This document shows positions 44,228-52,210 of a stretch of DNA of 64,000 bases, piece after piece. The notes under the pieces were generated by a model, which saw only the letters and a program-made list of their open reading frames with translations, had not been told where the DNA came from and made no database searches. The DNA is from Candidatus Baltobacteraceae bacterium (GTDB lineage: Bacteria; Vulcanimicrobiota; Vulcanimicrobiia; Vulcanimicrobiales; Vulcanimicrobiaceae): contig DASXEW010000003.1 of the NCBI GenBank assembly GCA_036489885.1, positions 1,736,001 through 1,800,000 of the forward strand. The letters run 5' to 3'. The translations under genes were made by a program, and so were the position numbers. How positions within the stretch are numbered: the first letter of the stretch is position 1; the number at the start of each line of letters is the position of its first letter.

Positions 44228-45790
44228 GTGGCCGTGGGAACTCTCACGCGGCCGGCGACGGTCGTCATCATCGACTTCGGCGCGCAGTACGCGCAGCTGA
44301 TTGCGCGCCGTGTCCGCGAAGCAAACGTCTATTCCGAGATCGTCCCGTTCGATACGCCGTGGGAAGAGATTCAGCGCCGCGAACCGGCCGCGATCATTCT
44401 GACCGGCGGTCCGGAAAGCACGCTTGCTTCCGACGCTCTTGGCGTCGATGCGAAAATTTGGGAAAGCGGTCTGCCGATTCTCGGCATCTGTTACGGCCTT
44501 CAGCTCATGGCGCGTGACCTAGGAGGGAAGCTCGAGCCTCTTGCGCACCGCGAATATGGTCCGGCGATGCTCGTCGTCGACGCCCGAGAGTCGCCGCTGC
44601 TGGGCGCCGTACCCACCGAGTCGCGGGTCTGGATGTCGCACGGCGACAGTGTCACCCAGGTTCCGTCCGGTTTCCGGCCTTTGGCGCATACCGAGCGTTG
44701 CGCCGTCGCTGCAATGGGCGACGAGCGCCGGCGTATGTACGCCGTGCAGTTCCATCCCGAAGTCTTTCACACCGACGCCGGCAAGACGGTATTCGAGAAT
44801 TTCCTGCACGAGATCGCGCGCATTCCACCCGACTGGAAGATGGAGTCGTTCGTCGACCGTTCCGTCGCCGAGATTCGCGAGCGCGTCGGCAATGCGCAAG
44901 TGCTCTGTGCGCTTTCCGGGGGCGTCGATTCAGCCGTGGCGGCGACGCTCGTTGCGAAGGCGATCGGCAAGCAGTTGACGTGCGTGTTCGTGGATCACGG
45001 TTTGCTGCGAAAGAACGAGGCACGGGACGTCGTCGCAGCGTTTCGCGATCTCTTGCACCTGAGCGTCGTTCACGTCGACGCTTCGAAGCGGTTTCTCGAG
45101 CGTCTGCGCGATATCGTTGACCCTGAAGAGAAGCGTATTCGCATCGGCCACGAGTTCATCGCCGTCTTCGAAGAAGAGTCGAAGAAGATTCCCGGTGTCA
45201 AGTACCTGGTACAGGGCACGCTCTACCCCGACGTGATCGAATCGAAGACACCGAACTCCAAAGCCGGACACAAAATCAAATCGCACCACAACGTCGGTGG
45301 ATTGCCCGAGCGCATGGAGCTCGAATTGATCGAGCCGCTACGCCTGTTATTCAAGGATGAAGTGCGCGCGGTCGGACGGGTCTTGGGCTTACCGGCGGGA
45401 ATCGTCGAGCGGCAGCCGTTCCCGGGTCCCGGACTCGCGGTGCGCGTCCTCGGGGCAATCGATCGCGAGCGGCTCGAGACGGTGCGCGAAGCCGATTTTA
45501 TCGTGACGACCGAGATCGAAGCCGCGACGCTCAACCCAAAACCGTGGCAATATTTCGCCGTGCTCACCCCGCTGCGCAGCGTCGGCGTCATGGGCGATGG
45601 ACGGACGTACGCGAATCTCGTCGCCGTTCGGGCGATCGTCAGTGAGGACGGAATGACCGCGGACTGGGCGCGCTTGCCGCACGAGCTGCTCGAACGCATC
45701 AGCTCGCGCATCGTGAACGAAGTCCCGGGCGTCAATCGCGTCGCGTACGACATCACCTCGAAACCACCGGCGACCGTCGAATGGGAATGA
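44228..45790 (+). CDS. guaA: GMP synthase (glutamine-hydrolysing)
   Basis: A 520-residue two-domain enzyme that aminates XMP to GMP. The glutaminase half has [27 protein letters not shown], nucleophile [10 protein letters not shown] and [14 protein letters not shown]. The synthetase half has [20 protein letters not shown] (PPi loop), [35 protein letters not shown] and [12 protein letters not shown], ending [20 protein letters not shown] plus ATVEWE. Start GTG 44228. It overlaps purD. Confidence 0.97.
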   Translation: MAVGTLTRPATVVIIDFGAQYAQLIARRVREANVYSEIVPFDTPWEEIQRREPAAIILTGGPESTLASDALGVDAKIWESGLPILGICYGLQLMARDLGGKLEPLAHREYGPAMLVVDARESPLLGAVPTESRVWMSHGDSVTQVPSGFRPLAHTERCAVAAMGDERRRMYAVQFHPEVFHTDAGKTVFENFLHEIARIPPDWKMESFVDRSVAEIRERVGNAQVLCALSGGVDSAVAATLVAKAIGKQLTCVFVDHGLLRKNEARDVVAAFRDLLHLSVVHVDASKRFLERLRDIVDPEEKRIRIGHEFIAVFEEESKKIPGVKYLVQGTLYPDVIESKTPNSKAGHKIKSHHNVGGLPERMELELIEPLRLLFKDEVRAVGRVLGLPAGIVERQPFPGPGLAVRVLGAIDRERLETVREADFIVTTEIEAATLNPKPWQYFAVLTPLRSVGVMGDGRTYANLVAVRAIVSEDGMTADWARLPHELLERISSRIVNEVPGVNRVAYDITSKPPATVEWE

Positions 45791-47061
45791 GAGTGCTCGT
45801 CGTCGGCGGCGGGGGGCGCGAGGATGCGCTCTCGTGGGCGCTGTCGCGTTCGCAGTCGATCGAAACCGTCTTTGCGGCGCCCGGTAATGCCGGCACGGCA
45901 ACGCGCGGCGAAAACTGGGATATCGTCGCGACCGACGGCAAAGCCATCGCAAGCCGGGCCCGCGACGAGCGCATTGATCTCGCCGTCCTTGGACCGGAAA
46001 GCTCGATCGCTGCCGGCGTCGGCGATCGTTTGCGTGAACTGGGCATTGCCGTCTTCGGTCCAAGCCGCTCGGCAGGGCGGCTCGAGTCGAGCAAGATTTT
46101 CGCGAAGCGCTTTTTAGAGCGCCACAAAGTTCCAACCGCGCGCGCACGCGTCGCGCACTCGTTGCCGCAAGCATTGACGATCATCGACGAGTGGCCGAAC
46201 CTCGAGATCGTCATTAAAGCCGATGGGCTTGCTGCGGGGAAGGGCGTCGTCGTCGCGCCCGACGTCAAGGATGCTAGCGCCGTCGTCGCCGATTGGTTCG
46301 CAAACGCCGGCGTTCCGGGCGGCGGCACGGATATTTTGCTCGAAGAGCGACTCGAAGGACGCGAGGTCTCGGTCTTCGCGATTTGCGACGGGCGTGCAAT
46401 GCTGCCGTTTGCCGCAGCCTGCGACTACAAGCGCGTCGGCGACGGCGATATTGGACCCAACACCGGGGGAATGGGCGCGTATTCACCGCCCGCGGGATTT
46501 CCGGGCGACTACATCGACATCGTTCGGCGCGAAATCATCGCGCCGGTGTTGAACGGTTTGCATCAAGATCGCGAAGAGTATATCGGCGTCTTGTATTTCG
46601 GTTTGATGTGGACCGCAGACGGGCCGAAGGTCCTGGAATTTAACGCACGTTTCGGCGATCCCGAAACGCAAGCGTTGATCCCGAGATTGCAAGGTGATTT
46701 CGCGCGTCTGCTGCATAGCGCCGCAACCGGCGCCCTCGAGGCCGACGCCGCGCGCATCGCCGGCGATGCATGCGTGTGCGTAACGCTCGTGACCGAAGAT
46801 TATCCGGCGGTCAGCAAGCCCGCAAGCGGTCTCCCCGTATACCTCGATCTCCCGTCGAGTGCACTAGCCTTTTGGGGAAGCTCGAAAAAGGTGGATGGCG
46901 CCGTCAACGCCGGCGGCGGCCGCGTTTTGACGATTGCCGAAACGGGTCCGGGCATCAGCGAAGCGCGAGCGCGTGCCTATGAAGCAGTAGCGCGCGTCGC
47001 GAAACAGCTGGCGCCGGTTGTGCGCCTGAGCTATCGCAGCGATATCGCGAAAGACGTGTAG
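45787..47061 (+). CDS. purD: Phosphoribosylamine-glycine ligase
   Basis: A 424-residue ATP-grasp enzyme that joins glycine to phosphoribosylamine. ATG 45787 overlaps the guaA stop and gives the canonical start [22 protein letters not shown] 45781 is also possible. It has VVLGPES-like [75 protein letters not shown] and [18 protein letters not shown]. The N-terminal loop has Asp where most PurD have His (GGREDA for GGREHA). Confidence 0.95.
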   Translation: MRVLVVGGGGREDALSWALSRSQSIETVFAAPGNAGTATRGENWDIVATDGKAIASRARDERIDLAVLGPESSIAAGVGDRLRELGIAVFGPSRSAGRLESSKIFAKRFLERHKVPTARARVAHSLPQALTIIDEWPNLEIVIKADGLAAGKGVVVAPDVKDASAVVADWFANAGVPGGGTDILLEERLEGREVSVFAICDGRAMLPFAAACDYKRVGDGDIGPNTGGMGAYSPPAGFPGDYIDIVRREIIAPVLNGLHQDREEYIGVLYFGLMWTADGPKVLEFNARFGDPETQALIPRLQGDFARLLHSAATGALEADAARIAGDACVCVTLVTEDYPAVSKPASGLPVYLDLPSSALAFWGSSKKVDGAVNAGGGRVLTIAETGPGISEARARAYEAVARVAKQLAPVVRLSYRSDIAKDV

Positions 47062-47062
47062 T

Positions 47063-47416
47063 CTACTCGCCTTCGCGCAGTATCTTTGCGGCGCGTCCGG
47101 CCGCGATACGAATTTGCGGCCAACGCGAATCTTGCAAGATCGCTTCGTCGCTTTCGTCCGACGGATGATCTTCGAGAAGTTTGTCGATGATCGTCACGGC
47201 GTTTTGCAGCGCGTGATGTTCTTGGCTGGTCAAACCGGACTCTCTTAGCGAAAGCGCGAGTAGGCCGCGCACGTCACCGGTGTCAAACAAGTCCGCGATC
47301 AGATCGTTGAAGCTCTGCGCGACTTGTGAGGGGACCCGGCGGACCCACGTATCGTACTGAAAGCGAACGTCGGCAAGAAGGTCGAGTGCATTGATGATTT
47401 CTGAACGACGCTGCAA
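47063..47416 (-). CDS. Conserved-looking helical protein, function unknown
   Basis: A 117-residue cytoplasmic protein with a TTG start at 47416 and GGTGAG eight bases upstream. It is acidic and helical (EIINALDLLADVRFQYDTWV, SQVAQSFNDLIADLFDTGDV, HALQNAVTIIDKLLEDH) with no cysteine or known motif. It converges on purD with one base between the stops and diverges from the ArsR-type regulator. Base composition and codon use match its neighbours, which supports a real gene. Confidence 0.6.
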   Translation of the reverse strand: MQRRSEIINALDLLADVRFQYDTWVRRVPSQVAQSFNDLIADLFDTGDVRGLLALSLRESGLTSQEHHALQNAVTIIDKLLEDHPSDESDEAILQDSRWPQIRIAAGRAAKILREGE

Positions 47417-47508
47417 CGTTTGAGTCTCACCCGTGACTAAATGGCCCTAGGTATAAGCCGTGGGAAAAAAAAAGCGGAAGGTACCTGGCTTTGGCCGGGT
47501 AATATAGT

Positions 47509-47530
47509 AATATCACGATAATACGATATT
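47509..47530. promoter_or_regulatory. AT-rich inverted repeat, probable ArsR-family operator
   Basis: AATATC and GATATT are perfect inverted arms ten bases apart, embedded in an AT-rich island (47500-47530) that stands out in this GC-rich sequence. It overlaps the predicted translation start of the ArsR-type gene, as expected for autorepression. TAATAT (47500-47505) and TATAGT (47503-47508) could be -10 elements. Confidence 0.45.
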
Positions 47531-47853
47531 CCTTCCAAGCGGAGTTTTTCAAAGCTCTTTCTCACCCGCTCCGCATACGCGTACTCGAAGCGCTCCGGCA
47601 GGGACCGGTCAGCGTGAACGAGCTGCGCGAGCGATTGGGAGTCGAGCAGTCGACCCTCTCGCAACAATTAGCGGTATTGCGCTCGCGACGGTTGGTGGTG
47701 ACGCAACGCAGCGGAACGACCATCCGCTACCAAATCAGCGACCCCGCGATTTGGCGATTACTCGACTCTGCACGCGAGATTTTCGAGAATCAGCTCGTCA
47801 CGGTGCAAACGGAAATCGAAGACCTGCGGCAAGCCTCGCGTCAGGCCGGCTGA
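47515..47853 (+). CDS. ArsR-family winged-helix transcriptional regulator
   Basis: About 112 residues. The full fold is present in frame: AEFFKALSHPLRIRVLEALR, QGPVSVNELRERLGVEQSTL then SQQLAVLRSRRLVVTQRSGT and TIRYQISD. The first standard start, GTG 47614, would delete the first two helices; upstream of it, down to a stop at 47500, only ATC, ACG (47515) and ATA codons occur. ACG is listed as the likeliest near-cognate start. No cysteine metal site is seen, so the inducer is unlikely to be arsenite-like. No obvious target gene is nearby besides itself. Confidence 0.75.
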   Translation, partial: TIIRYSFQAEFFKALSHPLRIRVLEALRQGPVSVNELRERLGVEQSTLSQQLAVLRSRRLVVTQRSGTTIRYQISDPAIWRLLDSAREIFENQLVTVQTEIEDLRQASRQAG

Positions 47854-48485
47854 TCTCCGAGCGTCGCGATCAAATGATCGTGCGCCGATAAACCGATTGG
47901 TCCGGGTGCGTCGCGATGCGGCTTTCCGTCGCTGTTGTAGACGAGCGTAATCGCCCCTTGAAGATCGAGTGCCTGCGGCGTGCGCACGTCGAGCCTTGCC
48001 GATCCAACGGCATCAGCGGTGAATGCGCTGGTGCGGCCCGTTCCATCGAGCGGAACGAGCGCGATTCCCGATGCGCCTACGACGTGTTTGAATAACGAAT
48101 ACGTCCCGAACACGACGAGATTTTCGAACGAGAGCCCGATGCTTTGTGCGCCTTCTCCGAGATCGGCAATCGAGCCGGTGCCGTTCGCGCCGATCCAGTG
48201 CTTGCTCGTGACGCCCATGCGCACGCCGTCGGCCGTGTAGAGCGGCAAGTCCGGATCCTTGAGCTTGAGGGCGCGCAAGCCCGCGATGTGCTCGATGCTT
48301 TGGAGGCCGATCCCGCCGACGAGGACGCTTGGGTCATAGACGAAGACTTGCGGGTCGACCGGCGGGACGATCTGAAGGCGGCTCGAGTAGTAGCTCGCGT
48401 AGAGCTCGAAACGCAACTGCGATCTAGCCGCCCCCGGTGCGGCCGCGGTGGCCGCGGCTCCCGCCAGAAACTCCCCCCGGGTCAC
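47841..48485 (-). CDS. Exported protein of unknown function
   Basis: A 214-residue protein with a Tat-like leader (MTRGEFLAGAAATAAAPGAA then RSQ), where the twin arginine appears as RG unless translation starts further upstream (RRVTRGEFL). The mature part is beta-rich (VDPQVFVYDPSVLVGGIGLQ, SKHWIGANGTGSIADLGEG, VVFGTYSLFKHVVGASGIAL), somewhat like a DUF3455-type exported protein. It converges on the ArsR gene (13-base overlap) and diverges from the Bax inhibitor gene. Confidence 0.65.
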   Translation of the reverse strand: MTRGEFLAGAAATAAAPGAARSQLRFELYASYYSSRLQIVPPVDPQVFVYDPSVLVGGIGLQSIEHIAGLRALKLKDPDLPLYTADGVRMGVTSKHWIGANGTGSIADLGEGAQSIGLSFENLVVFGTYSLFKHVVGASGIALVPLDGTGRTSAFTADAVGSARLDVRTPQALDLQGAITLVYNSDGKPHRDAPGPIGLSAHDHLIATLGDQPA

Positions 48486-48528
48486 GCGCCGTAACCCCCG
48501 AGAAAGCCGCCGGGTACAAAGGAGCGAG

Positions 48529-49197
48529 ATGTTTCTACAGCAGCAACAGCGTCCGACATATCAGCCGCCGGGTTACGCAGTCTCGACCCCAGGCCTTCTT
48601 GGGCAGGTGCTCGGGATTACCGCCGTCGGCTTCATTTTCACGGCAATCGCCGCGTATATGTTCCGGGACGTTTCGCCGGGCGTCGGATTTTTTGCGATGA
48701 TCGCCGGCTTTGTGTTGCTTTTCGTCATGTCTGCCGTACGCCGCAATCAAGCAACCGCGCTGCTGCTGTTTTACGTGTTTACGTTCTTGTGGGGCATCGG
48801 CATCGCGCCCACGATCACGCGCTACGTCACGACGATCGGCCCGGACGTCGTCTTCGACGCCGCCGCAACGACGGCGCTTGGCATGCTTTGCTTGGGGCTG
48901 ATCGCGTTCACGTTCAGCTTCGACTGGCGTCGATTGTCGTCGTTTGCCTTCGGCGCGCTTACTGCGCTCGTCATCGTCGGGCTCGTTTCGATTTTCTTTC
49001 ACTTCATTCAGCCGGCGACGTACGACTGGATGGTGCTCGGCGTATTCACACTCTTGACGCTCGTCGACTTCGCACGAATTCGTGCCGGAGGCGGCGGCTT
49101 CACGGCGGTCGATCTCGCCATCTCGATCTACCTCGACGCGATCAACATCTTCTTGGCGCTCCTCGAGCTCATTGGGATGCGCCGGAGTCGCGACTAG
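48529..49197 (+). CDS. Bax inhibitor-1 family (YbhL/YccA-like) membrane protein
   Basis: A 222-residue protein with seven predicted transmembrane helices. ATG 48529 is preceded by AAAGGAG; an in-frame extension to 48448 is rejected. The N-terminus MFLQQQQRPTYQPPGYAVST is soluble; helices include LGITAVGFIFTAIAAYMF, LLFYVFTFLWGIGIAPTITR and the C-terminal DLAISIYLDAINIFLALLEL, which matches the family's conserved end. Members are pH-sensitive calcium-leak channels or protease modulators. Confidence 0.88.
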   Translation: MFLQQQQRPTYQPPGYAVSTPGLLGQVLGITAVGFIFTAIAAYMFRDVSPGVGFFAMIAGFVLLFVMSAVRRNQATALLLFYVFTFLWGIGIAPTITRYVTTIGPDVVFDAAATTALGMLCLGLIAFTFSFDWRRLSSFAFGALTALVIVGLVSIFFHFIQPATYDWMVLGVFTLLTLVDFARIRAGGGGFTAVDLAISIYLDAINIFLALLELIGMRRSRD

Positions 49198-49212
49198 CGA
49201 AGGTTAGAGTCC

Positions 49213-50571
49213 ATGTGTGGCGTGGTAGGCGTTTTCGCACCGGGGCGAGACGCGGCTCGGCTCGCCTATTTTGCGCTATACGCCTTGCAGCACCGTGGCC
49301 AGGAATCGGCCGGGATCGCCGTCTCCGACGGCGGCAAAATGGTATCGCACGCCGAGATGGGGCTCGTCGGCGCGATCTTCGATGAGGACATCCTCAGCAA
49401 GCTGACCGGCTATCTCGCCGTCGGGCACACCCGGTACTCGACTAGCGGCGGATCGATCGTGGTCAACGCGCAGCCACTGCTCGAACAAAGCACGATCGGT
49501 GAGTTCGTCTTCGCGCACAACGGGAACCTCACCAACGACGACGAGCTGCGCCGACAACTCTCACCCGCGCTGACGCTCGTCGCTACCAGCGATTCCGAAG
49601 TCTTCGCAAAGTCGATCGTCGACGGCGATGGGGAATCGATGGTCGACCGGATTGCCGAGGTCATGTCGCGCGCCGACGGCGCTTACTCGTGCGTAATCGG
49701 TACGGAACGCGAGCTCTTCGGCTTCCGCGACGCGTGGGGAATTCGTCCACTCTGCCTCGGAAAATTCGAGGAGGGCGGCTACGTGATTGCTTCGGAGTCG
49801 TGCGCGCTGGCTACGGTCGGTGCGACCTACATGCGCGAGATCGAGGCGGGCGAAATCGTCCACGTCGACGCGGACGGCGGCTTGCACTCACACGTGACGT
49901 CGCGCAAAGAGCCGCCGGCGCTCTGCGTGTTCGAGTACATCTACTTCGCGCGTCCCGATTCGAAGCTCCAAGAACGCTCGTTCTACAAGTCCCGTCACGA
50001 ATTGGGCCGTCAACTGGCTCGCGAGCATCCCGCCGATGCCGATGTCGTTATGGCTGTTCCGGACAGCGCTATCCCGGGCGGCATCGGGTACGCGACCGAA
50101 TCCGGACTACCGTACGTCGAGGGTCTCATCAAGAACCGTTACATCGGACGCACCTTCATCGCGCCCGATCAAGGGATGCGCAGCCAAGGCGTCGCGCTGA
50201 AGTTCAATCCGATCTTGGAGAACTTGCAGGGCCAACGTGTCGTCGTGGTCGACGATTCGATCGTGCGTGCAACGACGACGCCGCGCATCGTCAAGTTGCT
50301 GCGTGATGCGGGCGCCACCGAAGTACACGTACGCGTAACGTCGCCACCGATCATCAACCCGTGTTATCTCGGCGTCGACATGGCGACGCACGAGGAGTTG
50401 ATCGCAGCAAATCTGACCGTCGAACAGATCCGTCAGAAGATCGGCGCGGATTCGTTGTGCTACCTAAGCATCGAAGGACTCGTCTCTGCGACGGGCCGTA
50501 CCAGCGGCGAGTTTTGTCTCGGTTGCCTCAACGGGAAGTATCCGCGGATTCCTGAACTGACCGCGGTATGA
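49213..50571 (+). CDS. purF: Amidophosphoribosyltransferase
   Basis: A 452-residue enzyme for the committed step of purine synthesis. It starts MCGVVGVFAPGRD with the Cys2 nucleophile and no propeptide. The glutaminase half has LQHRGQESAGIAVSD, GHTRYSTSGG and FAHNGNLTN; the transferase half has FEYIYFARPDS, VMAVPDSAIPGGIGYATES, VVVDDSIVRATTTPRIVKLL (PRPP loop) and PPIINPCYLGVDMAT. The C-terminal FCLGCLNGKYP suggests a B. subtilis-type Fe-S cluster. The start has AAGGTTAGAG upstream. Confidence 0.96.
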   Translation: MCGVVGVFAPGRDAARLAYFALYALQHRGQESAGIAVSDGGKMVSHAEMGLVGAIFDEDILSKLTGYLAVGHTRYSTSGGSIVVNAQPLLEQSTIGEFVFAHNGNLTNDDELRRQLSPALTLVATSDSEVFAKSIVDGDGESMVDRIAEVMSRADGAYSCVIGTERELFGFRDAWGIRPLCLGKFEEGGYVIASESCALATVGATYMREIEAGEIVHVDADGGLHSHVTSRKEPPALCVFEYIYFARPDSKLQERSFYKSRHELGRQLAREHPADADVVMAVPDSAIPGGIGYATESGLPYVEGLIKNRYIGRTFIAPDQGMRSQGVALKFNPILENLQGQRVVVVDDSIVRATTTPRIVKLLRDAGATEVHVRVTSPPIINPCYLGVDMATHEELIAANLTVEQIRQKIGADSLCYLSIEGLVSATGRTSGEFCLGCLNGKYPRIPELTAV

Positions 50572-51317
50572 AGCTTGCGGTCACTGGCGCGGCGGGTACC
50601 ATCGGCACCCGCTTGTGCGAGGATTTGTCGCGCGACAATGATGTCGTGCGCATCGACATTGTAGGCCCATCACCGGTCGACGTGCTGAAACTCGAGGAGC
50701 TGGAGCGGGCGGTCAGAGGTTGTGAGACGCTTATTCACTTGGCAGGCGTCGTCAAAGTAAAAGCCTCGTGGGACGAGACGCGCGAAAACCTGGAAGGCAC
50801 GTATAACGCTTTCGAAGCAGCGCGCAGGGCTGGTTGCAAACGCGTGATCTTTGCTAGCTCGAATCACGCGGTCGGCATGTACGAAGTCGATCTTGCGCCG
50901 GGCGTCTACGAGGCTGCGAGCGGAACGCTTTTGACGAATGACGTTCCGTTCCGCCCCGACGGTCTCTACGGCGTATGGAAGTGCTTCGGCGAGAATCTCG
51001 GCCGCTATTATTCGGACGAGTACGGAATGCACGTGGCATGTCTTCGCATCGGCGGCATACGTACGGAAGACACGCCGACGCCGGGCGACGTAAAGAACGA
51101 AGCGACGTGGCTGAACATCAGCGATGAAAACAAACGCCGCCGGATGCGTGCGATCTGGATGTCGCATCGAGATTTGGCGCGGCTCGTGCGCGCGATCATC
51201 GTCAGCAACGTTCCCTACGGCGTCGTTTACGGCGTGGGCGACAACGCCACGCGGTTTTGGGATCTCGAAGCGGGACGCGCACTGTACGGATTTTGGCCGG
51301 TTGACGGCGTGAAATGA
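50568..51317 (+). CDS. NAD-dependent epimerase/dehydratase-family protein, uronate dehydrogenase-like
   Basis: A 249-residue extended short-chain dehydrogenase. ATG 50568 overlaps the purF stop. The NAD site is LAVTGAAGTIGTRLCEDL, followed by LIHLAGVVKVKASWDETREN, the Udh-like VIFASSNHAVGMYEV, the catalytic YGVWK, and LRIGGIRTEDTPTP. The SSNH motif and short length resemble uronate dehydrogenases, which oxidise glucuronate or galacturonate to the aldarolactone. It overlaps the next oxidoreductase, so the two may act together on a sugar acid. Confidence 0.82.
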   Translation: MKLAVTGAAGTIGTRLCEDLSRDNDVVRIDIVGPSPVDVLKLEELERAVRGCETLIHLAGVVKVKASWDETRENLEGTYNAFEAARRAGCKRVIFASSNHAVGMYEVDLAPGVYEAASGTLLTNDVPFRPDGLYGVWKCFGENLGRYYSDEYGMHVACLRIGGIRTEDTPTPGDVKNEATWLNISDENKRRRMRAIWMSHRDLARLVRAIIVSNVPYGVVYGVGDNATRFWDLEAGRALYGFWPVDGVK

Positions 51318-52210
51318 GTCTAACCGGCGAGAGCGTTCTTTTCATCGGGACCGGGAACATGGGCGGCCCGATGGCAACGCATCTGCTCGATGCCGGCGTG
51401 CAGCTCGCGGTCGCGGATCTCTCAGAGCGCGCGCTCGAGCCCTTTGCGGCGCGTGGCGTGCCGACGGCGACGAGTGCGGCCGATCTTCCGGGCGAGGTCG
51501 TCATCACGATTCTGCCAACCGACAAACACGTTCGCGAAGCGTTGCTCGGAAGCGGCGGAGCCATCGGGAAACGCAAGCGTGCGATCGTTATCGAGATGAC
51601 CAGCGCCGCACCGACCGCGACGAAACGGCTGGCGGCCGAGCTCCAAGATATGGGCATTCCGCTCATCGACGCACCGGTAAGCGGCGGCGTACGAGGCGCG
51701 AAGGGTGCGAAACTGACGACGATGGTCGGCGGCGACGAGAAGCTCTTCGAGCGCTATCGCCCACTCTTAGCGTTGATGTGCAACAACATTCGGCACGTCG
51801 GTCCGGTCGGCAGCGGGCACACGCTCAAAGCGCTCAACAACTTTCTCTCGGGCGTGTCGTTGTGGGCGACATGCGAAGCGCTCTTGATCGGTGCGAAAGC
51901 CGGGCTTGATTTGCAGACGATGGTCGACGTGATCAAAACGAGCTCCGGACAAACGAACGCGCTCGATACGAAGATCGTCATGAGCGTGTTGCCACGGACC
52001 TTTGATTACGGCTTCAGCATGCGTCTCATATCGAAGGACGTCTCGATCGCTGCGCGGCTTGCGCGCGAGCTCGACGTCCCGGCTCCGGTCCTCGCCCAGG
52101 CTGAGGAGAATTGGATGCTTGCGAAATCTCAGCTTGGCGAGGACGCGGACTTTTCTGCGGTCATGCGGCTTCTCGAAACCTGGGCCGATTACGAGCTACC
52201 CAAGACCTAA
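51314..52210 (+). CDS. 3-hydroxyisobutyrate dehydrogenase-family NAD(P) oxidoreductase
   Basis: A 298-residue beta-hydroxyacid dehydrogenase. ATG 51314 overlaps the preceding stop. The Rossmann site FIGTGNMGGPMATHLLDAG, the substrate loop LIDAPVSGGVRGAKGAKL, the catalytic Lys in GHTLKALNNFLSG and the C-terminal SKDVSIAARLARELDVPAPV define the family, which includes tartronate semialdehyde, 3-hydroxyisobutyrate and 2-hydroxy-3-oxopropionate reductases. With a uronate dehydrogenase-like neighbour, a tartronate semialdehyde reductase role is attractive but unproven. Confidence 0.86.
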   Translation: MSLTGESVLFIGTGNMGGPMATHLLDAGVQLAVADLSERALEPFAARGVPTATSAADLPGEVVITILPTDKHVREALLGSGGAIGKRKRAIVIEMTSAAPTATKRLAAELQDMGIPLIDAPVSGGVRGAKGAKLTTMVGGDEKLFERYRPLLALMCNNIRHVGPVGSGHTLKALNNFLSGVSLWATCEALLIGAKAGLDLQTMVDVIKTSSGQTNALDTKIVMSVLPRTFDYGFSMRLISKDVSIAARLARELDVPAPVLAQAEENWMLAKSQLGEDADFSAVMRLLETWADYELPKT

